Below, in pieces: positions 1 to 8,031 of a stretch of DNA of 43,188 bases (positions are counted from its first letter, which is position 1; every line of letters begins with the position of its first letter). Source of the stretch: Dietzia massiliensis (GTDB lineage: Bacteria; Actinomycetota; Actinomycetes; Mycobacteriales; Mycobacteriaceae); assembly GCF_018390595.1 (NCBI RefSeq), contig NZ_JAHBAV010000027.1, forward strand, positions 1 through 43,188, given 5' to 3'. The notes under the pieces were generated by a model that searched no databases, had not been told where the DNA came from, and saw nothing but the letters and a program-made list of their open reading frames with translations. The position numbers and the translations under genes were made by a program.

Positions 1-1
1 C

Positions 2-463
2 ACCCCCGACGGCACCGTCATGCTCACCCGACCCGGCGGGCCGCTGGCCCAGCATTGGCGCGAGCAACAGCGCGACGAGGCCGAGGCCTGGGCGCGTCAG
101 CAACGCCGCAACCCCAGCCCCGTTTACGGGGCCGGGGTCCTGGACGAGGCGACCTACTTCGCCCGCCGCGCCCAACGCCTGGCCCGCGAACGCGCCCGCA
201 CCACCGCCCGCAACGCCACCGAGGCGACCACGCCGCCACCCGAGGCCGGGGACGCCTCCATAGACAGCTCGCCCGCGGCGGCGCCTGCCGAGACCGACGC
301 CGCCCCGCACTCGGACCCGGCCCCGCGCGGAAGGGTGACCCCAGCCGAAGCCAGCCGCTGGTGGGAACGCAACAAACCCACCGACAGCGCCCTGGAGAAA
401 GCCATCCTCCGCGCACTGCATGAGCACCTCGACGAACTCCTCCAACCACCACCACCCTTCTGA
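2..463 (+). CDS. C-terminal part of an unrecognised protein, cut by the window start
   Basis: The frame is open from base 2 to the TGA at 461-463, so the gene probably begins outside the window; the first in-window ATG is at 20. The visible 154 codons are hydrophilic and rich in Arg, Ala and Pro. An Arg-rich probable helix is followed by a disordered Ala/Pro/Asp linker, a short segment reading GRVTPAEASRWWERNKP, a predicted helix and a PPPPF terminus. The opening (PDGTVMLTRPGGP) faintly recalls the tail of actinobacterial DUF222/13E12-type HNH proteins, but no catalytic motif is present, so this is only a guess. It runs toward the 3' end of ssrA, a favoured integration site for mobile elements, so it may be accessory DNA. 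Confidence 0.5.
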   Translation, partial: TPDGTVMLTRPGGPLAQHWREQQRDEAEAWARQQRRNPSPVYGAGVLDEATYFARRAQRLARERARTTARNATEATTPPPEAGDASIDSSPAAAPAETDAAPHSDPAPRGRVTPAEASRWWERNKPTDSALEKAILRALHEHLDELLQPPPPF

Positions 464-541
464 GGCAGGAGGGGGCCAGCGCCGGCGGCCGGCGCGCGGA
501 CGGGCTCTGCATCGATGGTTCCGAGCAGCACTCTGAAATGC

Positions 542-579
542 GCTGAACCCCCGGTCGTCGAGACGACCGGGGGTTCAGC
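542..579 (-). terminator. Hairpin terminator downstream of ssrA
   Basis: Positions 542-559 and 562-579 are perfect 18-base inverted repeats with a two-base centre, giving a GC-rich hairpin 7 bases past the tmRNA 3' end. There is no strong T-tract after it on the minus strand, which is usual for actinobacterial terminators. It could also stop transcription of the plus-strand gene ending at 463. Confidence 0.75.
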
Positions 580-585
580 CCGATT

Positions 586-957
586 GTGGAGCTGCCGGGA
601 ATTGAACCCGGGTCCTCCGCAGCATCGGCAGGGCTTCTCCGTGCGCAGTCCGCGTTGGCCTCTACTCGGATCTCGCCCTCATGCGGACGTGTTGGCGATG
701 ACGATCCCAGTCACTGTGAGTTGTCCCGACCCACCCCGTGACCGGGTGAGCCGGTGATCCCTCTAGATGATGCCGGGTTCCGGGGCGAGAGCGACCCCGG
801 GCCGACAGACTACGGGCTCGCTATCAGGCAGCGAGGGCGTAGTCGCGCTGATTGGTATCGGCGCGTAATTGGTTGCCACGACGCTTACGGTGGTCTCTGG
901 CCTGCACCGGCACGCTTCCCCTGCGTCAGCTCACGTAGTCGAAACCACATCAGCCCC
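586..957 (-). ncRNA. ssrA: tmRNA (transfer-messenger RNA)
   Basis: tmRNA rescues ribosomes stalled on broken mRNA, together with SmpB. The 5' end GGGGCTG (951-957) pairs with CAGCTCC near the 3' end through one G-U pair, forming the acceptor stem. The T-arm carries GGTTCAATTCC. The length is about 372 nt, normal for actinobacteria. An internal reading frame at 827-862 encodes ADTNQRDYALAA followed by TGA. It resembles the mycobacterial tag ADSHQRDYALAA as I recall it and carries the usual ALAA degradation signal. CCA is not encoded: the genome continues CAATC after the discriminator A. The gene lies 82 bases downstream of the EamA gene in the smpB-led block, and a strong hairpin follows it. 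Confidence 0.95.
824..862 (-). other. tmRNA tag reading frame (ADTNQRDYALAA plus stop)
   Basis: Twelve codons from the GCC at 860-862 to the GCC at 827-829, then TGA at 824-826. The resume codon is assigned to GCC (Ala) by analogy with mycobacterial tags. The ending YALAA is the proteolysis signal read by Clp-type proteases. The divergent part of the tag is its first four residues. Confidence 0.85.
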
Positions 958-1039
958 TCAGGAGCCGTCGACTTCCGCCGACGGACCTCCAACCATACCC
1001 CGGGCAACCGTCGAATACCAGGGTGACGTCCGTCTCCGG

Positions 1040-1888
1040 TCAGCCAAGCGTGAGGAGGACGATCGCGACGCCGGCCAGGCCCAGCCCGGCCAATTGCACC
1101 GCGCGCATCCGCTCGCCCCCATGCGTGACCGCCAGCGCGACGGTGAAGGCGGGGTACAGGGCGGCGATGACGCTGACGAGGGAGAGCATCCCCGCCTGGG
1201 AGGCGAAGTAGAACGCACCATTCGCGATCGCGTCGAACACGGCGATCACCACCCCGATCGCGATGAGACGGCGCGGGAAGCGGAACGACTCACGCGCGGC
1301 CACGGCAGCGGCGAGCAACATCACCGTCGCGCCTACCCGCGACGCCGCGACCGGCCAGAGCCCCTCGCCCGCGGGCACCCGCGACAACAGGACGAAGAAG
1401 GCGGCGAACGCCGAGCCCGACACAACCGACATCACCAGGAGCGACGCCGTCAACCGCCCGTGCGCGGCGGACGAGCCGTCCACCCCCTCCAGGGACACGA
1501 GGACGGTGGCCACGAGCGCCACCGCCATCCCCGCCATCGCCGCGGACCCGGGCCGCTCCCCCGCCGCCAACCCGAAGGCCAGTGGTCCGGCGGCGGCCAG
1601 GACCGCCGTGATCGGCGAGATGACGCTCATCGGTCCCCTGGACAGCGCCACGTAGAACGTCCACACCGCGGCGCCGGATGCGAGCCCGGACGCCAACCCC
1701 CACCCCAGGCCCGCCGGAGTAGGTGAGCCGCCCGCGACGAGGGCCGCGACCCCCACGAGCACGATCGAGACAGGGTAGGCCACACTGACGACGCGCAACG
1801 CCCGCGCGCGGCGGGACGCCACGCCACCGAGATAGTCACTGATGCCGTACGCCACCGCCGAGGTCGACGCCAGCGCGACCGGCATCAC
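1040..1888 (-). CDS. EamA/DMT-family membrane transporter
   Basis: This 282-residue protein is almost entirely hydrophobic, with about ten predicted membrane helices in two halves, as in EamA (drug/metabolite transporter) permeases. It opens with a helix containing Gly/Tyr/Ser and a GISDYLGG turn. The Arg-rich loop near residues 26-32 fits the positive-inside rule. The substrate cannot be read from the sequence. The ATG start at 1886-1888 overlaps the smpB stop codon by four bases (ATGA), so translation is probably coupled to smpB, an unusual partner for a transporter. ssrA begins 82 bases downstream. The family is clear; the function is unknown. Confidence 0.85.
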   Translation of the reverse strand: MMPVALASTSAVAYGISDYLGGVASRRARALRVVSVAYPVSIVLVGVAALVAGGSPTPAGLGWGLASGLASGAAVWTFYVALSRGPMSVISPITAVLAAAGPLAFGLAAGERPGSAAMAGMAVALVATVLVSLEGVDGSSAAHGRLTASLLVMSVVSGSAFAAFFVLLSRVPAGEGLWPVAASRVGATVMLLAAAVAARESFRFPRRLIAIGVVIAVFDAIANGAFYFASQAGMLSLVSVIAALYPAFTVALAVTHGGERMRAVQLAGLGLAGVAIVLLTLG

Positions 1889-2394
1889 GCCCGCATGCCC
1901 TTGATCTTCCTGCCCAGCTCGCGGACCGCTTCGCGCTCGGCCGTCCGCCGGGCGATGTCCTGCCGCTTGTCGTGGGCCTGCTTACCCCGCGCGACGGCCA
2001 GCTCGACCTTGACGCGACCGTTCACGAAGTAGAGCGACAACGGGACGAGCGTCGCGTTCCCGTCGCGCACCTTGCCCACGAGCGAGTCGATCTCCCGGCG
2101 GTGTAGCAGGAGCTTCCGCGCCCGCTTGGGGGCATGATTCGTCCAGCTCCCGTGCGAATACTCGGGGATGTGGAGCCCGCGGAGCCACACCTCGCCGTCG
2201 TCGACCGTCGCGAACGCGTCGACCAGCGACGCCTTACCCTCCCGCATGCTCTTGATCTCGGTGCCCACGAGGGCGATGCCGGCCTCGTAGGTGTCCAGGA
2301 TGTGGAAATCGTGCCTGGCCTTGCGGTTACTCGCGACGATGCTCCCGTCGGAGCCGAGGGAGGACGCGCCCTTCTTCTTGTTCTTCTTGGCCAC
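1885..2394 (-). CDS. smpB: SsrA-binding protein SmpB
   Basis: SmpB binds the tRNA-like domain of tmRNA and brings it to stalled ribosomes. The 169-residue protein has the family landmarks: NRKARHDFHILDTYEAG near residues 24-40, the strand LVGTEIKSMREGKASL, the segment VWLRGLHIPEYSHGSW, and a basic C-terminal tail (KRQDIARRTAEREAVRELG) that enters the ribosomal mRNA channel. A Lys-rich N-terminus (KKNKKKG) precedes the fold. The start is GTG, with a strong GAGGAGGT Shine-Dalgarno eight bases upstream. A TAGACT at 2433-2438 (minus) could be a -10 element, but no good -35 is seen. Its RNA partner ssrA lies about 930 bases downstream on the same strand, with the EamA gene between. Confidence 0.97.
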   Translation of the reverse strand: MAKKNKKKGASSLGSDGSIVASNRKARHDFHILDTYEAGIALVGTEIKSMREGKASLVDAFATVDDGEVWLRGLHIPEYSHGSWTNHAPKRARKLLLHRREIDSLVGKVRDGNATLVPLSLYFVNGRVKVELAVARGKQAHDKRQDIARRTAEREAVRELGRKIKGMRA

Positions 2395-2490
2395 GTCGGT
2401 TCACCTCCTCGTTGCTGTTGCGCAGCCCCCAGAGTCTAGACGAGCCGGAAGGGGCGGCGGCCGTCAGTGCCGGCCATCAGTGCCGGGCCG

Positions 2491-3393
2491 TTAGTGACGG
2501 ACCGTCAGCCTCAGGGTCACCCACGCCGTCAACGCGGAGGCCACCGCGCCGGCGACGACGAGCCCAGGGGCGAGCACCAGGATGTCGGAGGTCGTGATCC
2601 GCTCAACGAGATTCGCCCGGTACGCCTCGTCCAGCACCCTGTCGAGGAACACGCTCTTGGCCACCAACAGACCCCCCACCGCAAGGACGGCGCCGGTGAT
2701 CGCCGCGATCACCGCTTCGAGCACGAACGGCAACTCGGTGTACCACCGGCTCGCGCCCACCAGGCGCATGATCCCGACCGCGGTGCGTCGCGTGAACGCC
2801 GCGATCTGGGTCATGTTGGCGATGAGCAGGACGGTCGCCACGAGCTGAACCACCGCTATGGCGAACGCCGCGTTGCGGATGCCGCCGAGAACCGAGAAGA
2901 CGCGCTCGACCAGCTCACCCTGCCCCTGCACGACCTCGATCCCGGACACGTCCGCCAGATCCACCGCGACCTCCTCCGCCCGCGTCGGATCGGACAGAGT
3001 GAGGGTGAACCGCGAGCCGAGAGCGTCCGGCGACGTCGACTCCACCAGAACCGGGTCGGTCGAGGCGAACAGCTCGACGAACTCGGAGTAGGTCTCCTGC
3101 GGGTTCTTGTACTCCACCGACGCCACGCCCGGCGTCTCCTCGAGCTGCTCGCGAATTCCCGCGCACTCCGCCGCACACTCCGGGTCCTCGACGGAGATCG
3201 AGCGGTCCACGTAGACGCGGAACTCGTTGAGGTAGTCGTACTTGGCCTGGCTCGCGGACGCGGTCATCGCCACCAGCAGCCCGGCGCCCAGCATCCCCAG
3301 CGCGACGGCCGTGGTGATGATCATGGCCAGCGTCATGGAGAGGTTCCGGCGCAGTCCCTGGGCGACCTCAGAGGCGATGAATCGGACGGCCAT
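2491..3393 (-). CDS. ftsX: Cell division permease FtsX
   Basis: FtsX is the membrane half of the FtsEX ABC complex, which activates peptidoglycan hydrolases at the septum. The 300-residue protein has one membrane helix near residues 22-45, an extracytoplasmic domain of about 130 residues, and three C-terminal helices (about 175-195, 220-245 and 270-292). The cytoplasmic loop motif RRTAVGIMRLVGAS is typical of the family. The extracytoplasmic domain carries a close cysteine pair, C73 and C77 (PECAAEC). The start overlaps the ftsE stop by one base (TGATG), so the two subunits are translationally coupled. The gap to smpB is 96 bases and contains short direct repeats around 2465-2490. Confidence 0.96.
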   Translation of the reverse strand: MAVRFIASEVAQGLRRNLSMTLAMIITTAVALGMLGAGLLVAMTASASQAKYDYLNEFRVYVDRSISVEDPECAAECAGIREQLEETPGVASVEYKNPQETYSEFVELFASTDPVLVESTSPDALGSRFTLTLSDPTRAEEVAVDLADVSGIEVVQGQGELVERVFSVLGGIRNAAFAIAVVQLVATVLLIANMTQIAAFTRRTAVGIMRLVGASRWYTELPFVLEAVIAAITGAVLAVGGLLVAKSVFLDRVLDEAYRANLVERITTSDILVLAPGLVVAGAVASALTAWVTLRLTVRH

Positions 3394-4082
3394 CAGCGAT
3401 CCACCCCGTAAGTCCCGCGCGCGTCATCCCGCACGACTGCACCGTCGACCAGTTCCACGACCCGGCGGCGCGACCGATCCACGATGTGGCGGTCGTGCGT
3501 AGCCATGAGCACCGTGGTGCCCGTCCTGTTGATCCGGTCGAGCAGCAACATGATGTCCTCACTGGTCTCCGGGTCGAGATTGCCCGTCGGCTCATCCGCG
3601 AGCAGCAGCACGGGACGGTTCACGAACGCCCGGGCGATGGCGACTCGCTGCTGCTCTCCCCCGGACAACTCGTGCGGCCGACGATCCGCCTTGGTACCCA
3701 GTCCGACCATGTCGAGCGTCTCCGGGACGACCTTCTCGATGGTCCGGCGGGACTTGCCGATGACCTGGAGCGCGAACGCCACGTTCTCCGCGACCGTCTT
3801 GCCCGGCAGGAGGCGGAAATCCTGGAACACGCAGCCGAGCGAACGCCGCAGCCCGGGCACATCCGAGTTCTTCATGCGTGTGAGATCGTGGCCGGCCACG
3901 ACGAGCCGACCCGAGTCCGGCCGCTCCTCCCTCAACAGCAGCCGCAGGAAGGTCGACTTACCGGAGCCGGAGGCACCGATGAGGAAGGCGAACTCGCCGT
4001 CGTCGATCTCCACGCTCACATCGGACAGAGCCGGACGCGTCACGGACGCGTACGACTTGGTCACACGGTCAGCACTGATCAC
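3393..4082 (-). CDS. ftsE: Cell division ATP-binding protein FtsE
   Basis: FtsE is the cytoplasmic ATPase that drives FtsX. The 229-residue protein shows all ABC motifs: Walker [11 protein letters not shown]-loop in [10 protein letters not shown], signature LSGGEQQ, Walker [13 protein letters not shown] and H-loop ATHD. Length and order are standard for FtsE. The start codon is GTG at 4080-4082. It lies 105 bases downstream of the proline-rich membrane protein gene and is coupled to ftsX through TGATG. Confidence 0.97.
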   Translation of the reverse strand: MISADRVTKSYASVTRPALSDVSVEIDDGEFAFLIGASGSGKSTFLRLLLREERPDSGRLVVAGHDLTRMKNSDVPGLRRSLGCVFQDFRLLPGKTVAENVAFALQVIGKSRRTIEKVVPETLDMVGLGTKADRRPHELSGGEQQRVAIARAFVNRPVLLLADEPTGNLDPETSEDIMLLLDRINRTGTTVLMATHDRHIVDRSRRRVVELVDGAVVRDDARGTYGVDR

Positions 4083-4187
4083 GCCAGTAGCCTAGCGCCA
4101 CACCCGTCACTGTCGGCGCTGCTGGCCGAACACCGTGATCCGCCGGCGGGACCGCCGAAGCGCCGCCCGGTGCCCGAGCGATAGGCG

Positions 4188-4937
4188 TCACCCCTCGAGG
4201 GCGCCGCCGCTCGGAACAGAGGTCGGAACGCCCTCGGGTGCCTGCTGACCAGTCTGCTGTTGCGACTGCTGCTGAGGCTGCTCCTGCGGCACCTGTTGCT
4301 GCGGTGCCTGCTGCTGCGGCGCCTGCGTCTGCTCCTGCCGGGTGGGAGTCGATCCCGCCGTTCCGCGCAAGCCACCCGGGCCCGGGCTGGTGCTGGCGGT
4401 GCCCTCGGGGCCGGTGGTCGTCGTCCCGGTCGTCGCGGTCCCCGTCTGATCCGGCCCTGTCGTGGGAGTGGGATCGGTGGTGCCCGTAAGCTCCGACGGC
4501 CCGGTCTGCTCGGACGATGACTCAGCCGGCTCGGTCGGCGCACTGGTCGCGGGCGGGGCCGGCGGACCGAAGGCGACGACCGGCTGCTCACGGACGAGCA
4601 GATACAGCACCCCGGCGACGACGAACGCACCGAGAAGGATCGCGGTCGTCCGCGACATCGACAGGAACTCCCCGATCAGCGCCACGATCGCGGGCTTCGG
4701 CCGGCGTGAGGGCGCGTCGGGCGGTGGCGTGCCGCCGAGGCCCAGCGGATCGGGCTGTTCGCGGGCGGACGGGTCCTGGCGCAGCACGGGCTCCTGACGC
4801 GTGGCGTCATCCTCCCGGGTCGTGCCGGCGTCGGGGGTCGCGTCGGCGCCCCGGGCCACGTCACCGTCGCGGGTCGTGTCGTCGTTCCGGGTCGTGTCGT
4901 CGTTCCGGGTCGTGTCGTCGTCTCTGTGCCGTGCCAT
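4188..4937 (-). CDS. Proline/threonine/glutamine-rich single-pass membrane protein
   Basis: This 249-residue protein has three parts: a charged cytoplasmic N-terminus with hexapeptide repeats (NDDTTR), one membrane helix around TTAILLGAFVVAGVLYLLV, and a long extracytoplasmic tail. The tail is first Thr/Pro/Gly-rich, then strongly Gln/Pro-rich (QQQ runs). It looks disordered, like a cell-wall-spanning linker. The start ATG shares a base with the mscS stop (TGATG), so translation is probably coupled. A proline-rich membrane protein between an MscS-like gene and ftsE is also recalled at M. tuberculosis Rv3103c. A role linking the division ABC complex or the channel to the envelope is speculation. 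Confidence 0.8.
   Translation of the reverse strand: MARHRDDDTTRNDDTTRNDDTTRDGDVARGADATPDAGTTREDDATRQEPVLRQDPSAREQPDPLGLGGTPPPDAPSRRPKPAIVALIGEFLSMSRTTAILLGAFVVAGVLYLLVREQPVVAFGPPAPPATSAPTEPAESSSEQTGPSELTGTTDPTPTTGPDQTGTATTGTTTTGPEGTASTSPGPGGLRGTAGSTPTRQEQTQAPQQQAPQQQVPQEQPQQQSQQQTGQQAPEGVPTSVPSGGALEG
4871..4924. repeat. 18-bp tandem repeat in the N-terminus of the proline-rich membrane protein gene
   Basis: Three 18-bp units start at 4871, 4889 and 4907. The first two are identical and the third diverges over its last bases. They encode the repeated hexapeptide NDDTTR in frame, so copy-number change would lengthen or shorten the cytoplasmic N-terminus without a frameshift. Confidence 0.85.
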
Positions 4938-5833
4938 CAGACGCTCCCCTCTCCGGTCTGCGGGCGGAGCATCCCCGCCCGGATGGCCGCGAGCGCCTCC
5001 GGTTCCAGGACTATGCCCTCCTGCCTGAACCGTCGCAGGATCACCGCGCGCATGCGCCGGCCGACCTCCCACTGCATTCCCGGCTTGGTGCGGGCGAGCA
5101 GGCGGATGATGGTCTGCTCCAGCTTGATGGACTGCACGCCCATCACGGACGGCTCGTCGAGCACGTACTCGCCCACACGGTCGTCGTCGACGATGTCCCG
5201 GCACACCTCGGCCAGCACCTCGTGCGCCTTGTCCATGTCGGCGTTGTTGGGGACCGGAACGTCGATGATCGCCCGCGCCCAGTCCTGCGACTGGTTGACG
5301 GCGGTGACAATCTGACCGTTGGGGACGATCACGGCCTCACCGTCCAGCGTGCGCAGCCGGGTGACGCGGAGAGTGACGTCCTCGATGGTGCCGGCGGCGA
5401 CGCCGGTCGCTGTCGTGAGCTCCACGATGTCGCCGTACCCGTACTGCCTCTCGGCGAGGACGAAGAATCCCGCGAGGAAGTCCTGGACGATCTTCTGCGC
5501 GCCGAAGCCCAGTGCCGCGCCGAGGACGGTCGCCGGCGCGACCAGGGCGACGAGGTTCACGCCGAAGCGCAGGAGGATCTGGATCCCGAAGAGGACGTAG
5601 AGGACGGCGACGGCGACATAGGAGAGCACCTGGATCAGCGAGTGCAGGTGCTTGGACTCCTCGGACCACAGCTCCTTGTCCGCGTTCCTGGCGTCGATCC
5701 GGCCGGTCCACATCCGGGCGATCTTGCCGATCACGCGGGTCAGCAGGGCCGCCCCCAGGACGAGGAGGACGACCTCCAGGCCCTCGTTGCTCAGCCAACG
5801 GAGAATTCCGCTGAAGTCGGTCTGGACCCTCAC
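4937..5833 (-). CDS. MscS-family mechanosensitive channel
   Basis: The gene encodes an osmotic-stress ion channel of the small-conductance (MscS) class. The protein has two or three N-terminal membrane helices, then the pore-lining TM3 region (TVLGAALGFGAQKIVQDFLAG), with small residues packed as in MscS. The beta domain follows with YGYGDIVEL and VPNGQIV, and then the C-terminal alpha/beta domain. The GTG start at 5831-5833 is preferred because it overlaps the prfB stop (TAGTG), giving 298 residues. An in-frame upstream start at 5863 would add ten residues and overlap prfB by 31 bases. The same neighbour relation is recalled for M. tuberculosis Rv3104c. Gating and ion preference cannot be read. 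Confidence 0.9.
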   Translation of the reverse strand: MRVQTDFSGILRWLSNEGLEVVLLVLGAALLTRVIGKIARMWTGRIDARNADKELWSEESKHLHSLIQVLSYVAVAVLYVLFGIQILLRFGVNLVALVAPATVLGAALGFGAQKIVQDFLAGFFVLAERQYGYGDIVELTTATGVAAGTIEDVTLRVTRLRTLDGEAVIVPNGQIVTAVNQSQDWARAIIDVPVPNNADMDKAHEVLAEVCRDIVDDDRVGEYVLDEPSVMGVQSIKLEQTIIRLLARTKPGMQWEVGRRMRAVILRRFRQEGIVLEPEALAAIRAGMLRPQTGEGSV

Positions 5834-6939
5834 TAGGCGTCGGCCCCCTCCCGCATCCGCCACCGGATGCCGGCCTCGATGAATCCGTCGATGTCACCGT
5901 CGAGCACCGCCGACGGGTTGTTGACCTCGTGCTCGGTCCGGAGGTCCTTGACCATCTGGTACGGGTGCAGCACGTAGGAGCGCATCTGGTTGCCCCACGA
6001 CGCGTTGCCGCCCGAACCGAGGGCGTCCATCGCGGCCCGTTCCTCCTGCCGCTTGCGCTCGAGCAGCTTGGCCTGCAGAACCTTCATGGCCGCGACCTTG
6101 TTCTGCAGCTGCGACTTCTCGTTCTGACACGTCACGACGATCCCCGTGGGGATGTGCGTGAGGCGCACCGCGGAGTCGGTGGTGTTGACCGACTGCCCAC
6201 CGGGACCCGACGAGCGGTACACGTCGACGCGGACCTCGTTCTCCGGGACCTCGATCGAGTCGACCGTCTCGACCACGGGAAGCACCTCGACCTCGGCGAA
6301 GGAGGTCTGGCGGCGCCCCTGGTTGTCGAACGGCGAGATGCGCACGAGGCGGTGGGTGCCCTGCTCGACCGAGAGGGTGCCGTACATGTACGGGCCCTTG
6401 ACGATGAAGGTGGCGGACTTGATGCCGGCCTCCTCCGCGTACGAGGTGTCGTAGACCTCGACCTTGTGGCCGTTCTTCTCCGCCCAGCGCACGTACATCC
6501 GCATGAGCATCTCCGCGAAGTCCGCGGCGTCGACACCGCCGGCGCCCGCGCGGATGTTCACGACGGCCTCACGCTGGTCGTACTCACCGCTGAGCATCGT
6601 CTTGACCTCCATGGCCTCGACGTCCTCACGCAGGCTCGCCCGCTCGGCATCCGCCTCCTCGACGGCGTCGCCGCCTTCCTCCTCCGCGAGCTCGTACATC
6701 AGCGGCAGATCCTCGATCCGCTGCCGCAGTTCGCGGCAGCGACGTAGGTCCGCCTGGATGTACGACAGCTCGCTGGTGACCTTCTGAGCCCGGTCCTGGT
6801 CGTTCCACAGGTCCGGGTCGGCGGCCATCTGCTCGAGCTCGTCGACGCGGCGGGCGAGCTCGTCGATGTCGAGAACCTTCTCGACGGTGGTCATGGTCGC
6901 GTCGAGGGCTGCGATGTCGGCGGAGACTTCAGGGTGCAC
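5833..6939 (-). CDS. prfB: Peptide chain release factor 2
   Basis: RF2 releases the finished protein at UGA and UAA stop codons. The 368-residue protein carries the RF2 stop-recognition tripeptide SPF at about 202-204 and the catalytic GGQ at about 247-249 ([10 protein letters not shown]). The GTG start gives the N-terminus [13 protein letters not shown], which matches actinobacterial RF2 proteins. The frame is continuous, so the programmed +1 frameshift with an in-frame UGA near codon 25, known from Escherichia coli, is absent. The stop codon is TAG, overlapping the next gene's GTG. prfB heads the minus-strand block and is divergent from the phosphatase gene at 7104. Confidence 0.97.
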   Translation of the reverse strand: MHPEVSADIAALDATMTTVEKVLDIDELARRVDELEQMAADPDLWNDQDRAQKVTSELSYIQADLRRCRELRQRIEDLPLMYELAEEEGGDAVEEADAERASLREDVEAMEVKTMLSGEYDQREAVVNIRAGAGGVDAADFAEMLMRMYVRWAEKNGHKVEVYDTSYAEEAGIKSATFIVKGPYMYGTLSVEQGTHRLVRISPFDNQGRRQTSFAEVEVLPVVETVDSIEVPENEVRVDVYRSSGPGGQSVNTTDSAVRLTHIPTGIVVTCQNEKSQLQNKVAAMKVLQAKLLERKRQEERAAMDALGSGGNASWGNQMRSYVLHPYQMVKDLRTEHEVNNPSAVLDGDIDGFIEAGIRWRMREGADA

Positions 6940-7103
6940 GAGATCCGAGTCTACGCGGCCCGGGCGTCGCCCACCGTTTCCCCGCCCGTCGCCCCGACGT
7001 GACCCGCCACACCACCCGTGGTCGCCCGCCGCGGGTAGCGTCGAGAGCCGCGGACCCGCTGCCGCCCGTGGTCAGCGCGCCGCGACCCCAGCGGAGGAAG
7101 TGC

Positions 7104-7913
7104 ATGTCCATCGACACCGGCCACCCGCGCCCCCTGCCCGACGAGCACACCGGGCGACTGACCGACGTCGACCTGGCCGTCCGCCTCGTCGTCGACGCCG
7201 GCACCCTGGCGCGCCGCCTGCGCGAGGACGGACTCGACGTCCGGCGCAAGACGTCCGTCTCGGACGTCGTCACCGAGGCGGACGACGCCGCCGAACGACA
7301 CATCACCGCGCTCCTCGCCGCCCACCGGCCGGACGACGGCGTCCTCGGCGAAGAGGGAACCCTGGTCGCCGGCGGCCACGACCGGCGGTGGGTCGTGGAC
7401 CCCGTCGACGGCACCTACAACTTCGTCTCCGGCTCCGACTACTGGTGCTCGGCAGTGGCACTCAGCGGCCCCGACGACTACCTGCTCGGCGCGGTCCACC
7501 GCCCCGCCACCGGCGAGACCTTCGTCGGCGGCTCCGAGACCCCCACCCGCCGCAACGGCGTCCCCGTGACCCCGCTGTCCCCCGGCGACCTCGCCGCCGG
7601 CAGTCTCGCCACCTACCTCCACCCGCCGTTCCTCACCGACCCCGATCTGGCCGAGCCGTTCCACCGCGTGAGCCGGGGCGCGGCGACCATCCGGATGCTC
7701 GGATCCGGATCGGTCGACCTGGCCTCGGTCGCCTGCGGGATCCACACCGTGTGGTGCCAGCACTCCTGCCCGGAGTGGGACTGGCTGCCCGGCCGCGCAC
7801 TCGTCGAGGGCGCGGGCGGGGTCTGCGCGACCGTGGAGGTCAACGGCTACGACTGGTTCGTGGCGGGCCGCCAGGGTGCCGTCGACCAGGCGGTCGCCCT
7901 GCTCCGCGGCTGA
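7104..7913 (+). CDS. Inositol monophosphatase-family phosphatase
   Basis: This is a Mg2+-dependent phosphatase of the IMPase/HisN superfamily. Metal-binding motifs are visible: GEEG at about 82-85, DPVDGTYNF at about 99-107, and EWDWLPG around 224-230, whose Asp is about 226. The last motif is WDWLPG rather than the common WDxAAG. The ATG at 7104 has a GGAGG six bases upstream and gives 269 residues, the usual length. A longer frame reaching back to 6999 lacks support. The position next to prfB resembles the impA/hisN locus recalled from Corynebacterium glutamicum. Candidate substrates are inositol phosphate or histidinol phosphate; the sequence does not decide. Confidence 0.88.
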   Translation: MSIDTGHPRPLPDEHTGRLTDVDLAVRLVVDAGTLARRLREDGLDVRRKTSVSDVVTEADDAAERHITALLAAHRPDDGVLGEEGTLVAGGHDRRWVVDPVDGTYNFVSGSDYWCSAVALSGPDDYLLGAVHRPATGETFVGGSETPTRRNGVPVTPLSPGDLAAGSLATYLHPPFLTDPDLAEPFHRVSRGAATIRMLGSGSVDLASVACGIHTVWCQHSCPEWDWLPGRALVEGAGGVCATVEVNGYDWFVAGRQGAVDQAVALLRG

Positions 7914-7971
7914 ACCAACCCCCGCCGAACAACGGTGCCGAGAACTTCAGGGGAAAGTGTGGCGCTCGGAA

Positions 7972-7987
7972 CTTACTCCGAAGTAAG
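7972..7987. promoter_or_regulatory. Inverted repeat, probable operator of the fadE24/fadE23-like pair
   Basis: CTTACT and AGTAAG are perfect six-base arms around a four-base centre (CCGA), located 45-60 bases before the first acyl-CoA dehydrogenase gene. The right arm runs into TAAGGT, a possible -10 element (TANNNT). The size fits a TetR-type repressor site, but no adjacent regulator gene is dedicated to it. Confidence 0.5.
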
Positions 7988-8031
7988 GTGTTGGCGACCA
8001 CACCGCCCACCGTCCGTCACGAGAACAGCTG

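Noticed and set aside
2433..2438. TAGACT as a promoter of smpB
   Set aside because: Only the -10-like hexamer is present; the expected -35 position is GC-rich without a TTGAC-like sequence.
2465..2490. Short direct repeats (TCAGTGCCGG) between ftsX and smpB
   Set aside because: Two imperfect 13-base units are too short and too few to call a functional repeat.
5834..5863. Longer start for the MscS-like gene
   Set aside because: It overlaps prfB by 31 bases, while GTG at 5833 forms a TAGTG junction like the next junction in the same block.
5833..6939. Programmed frameshift in prfB
   Set aside because: The frame is continuous from the GTG start through GGQ; no in-frame TGA with a slippery site was found near codon 25.
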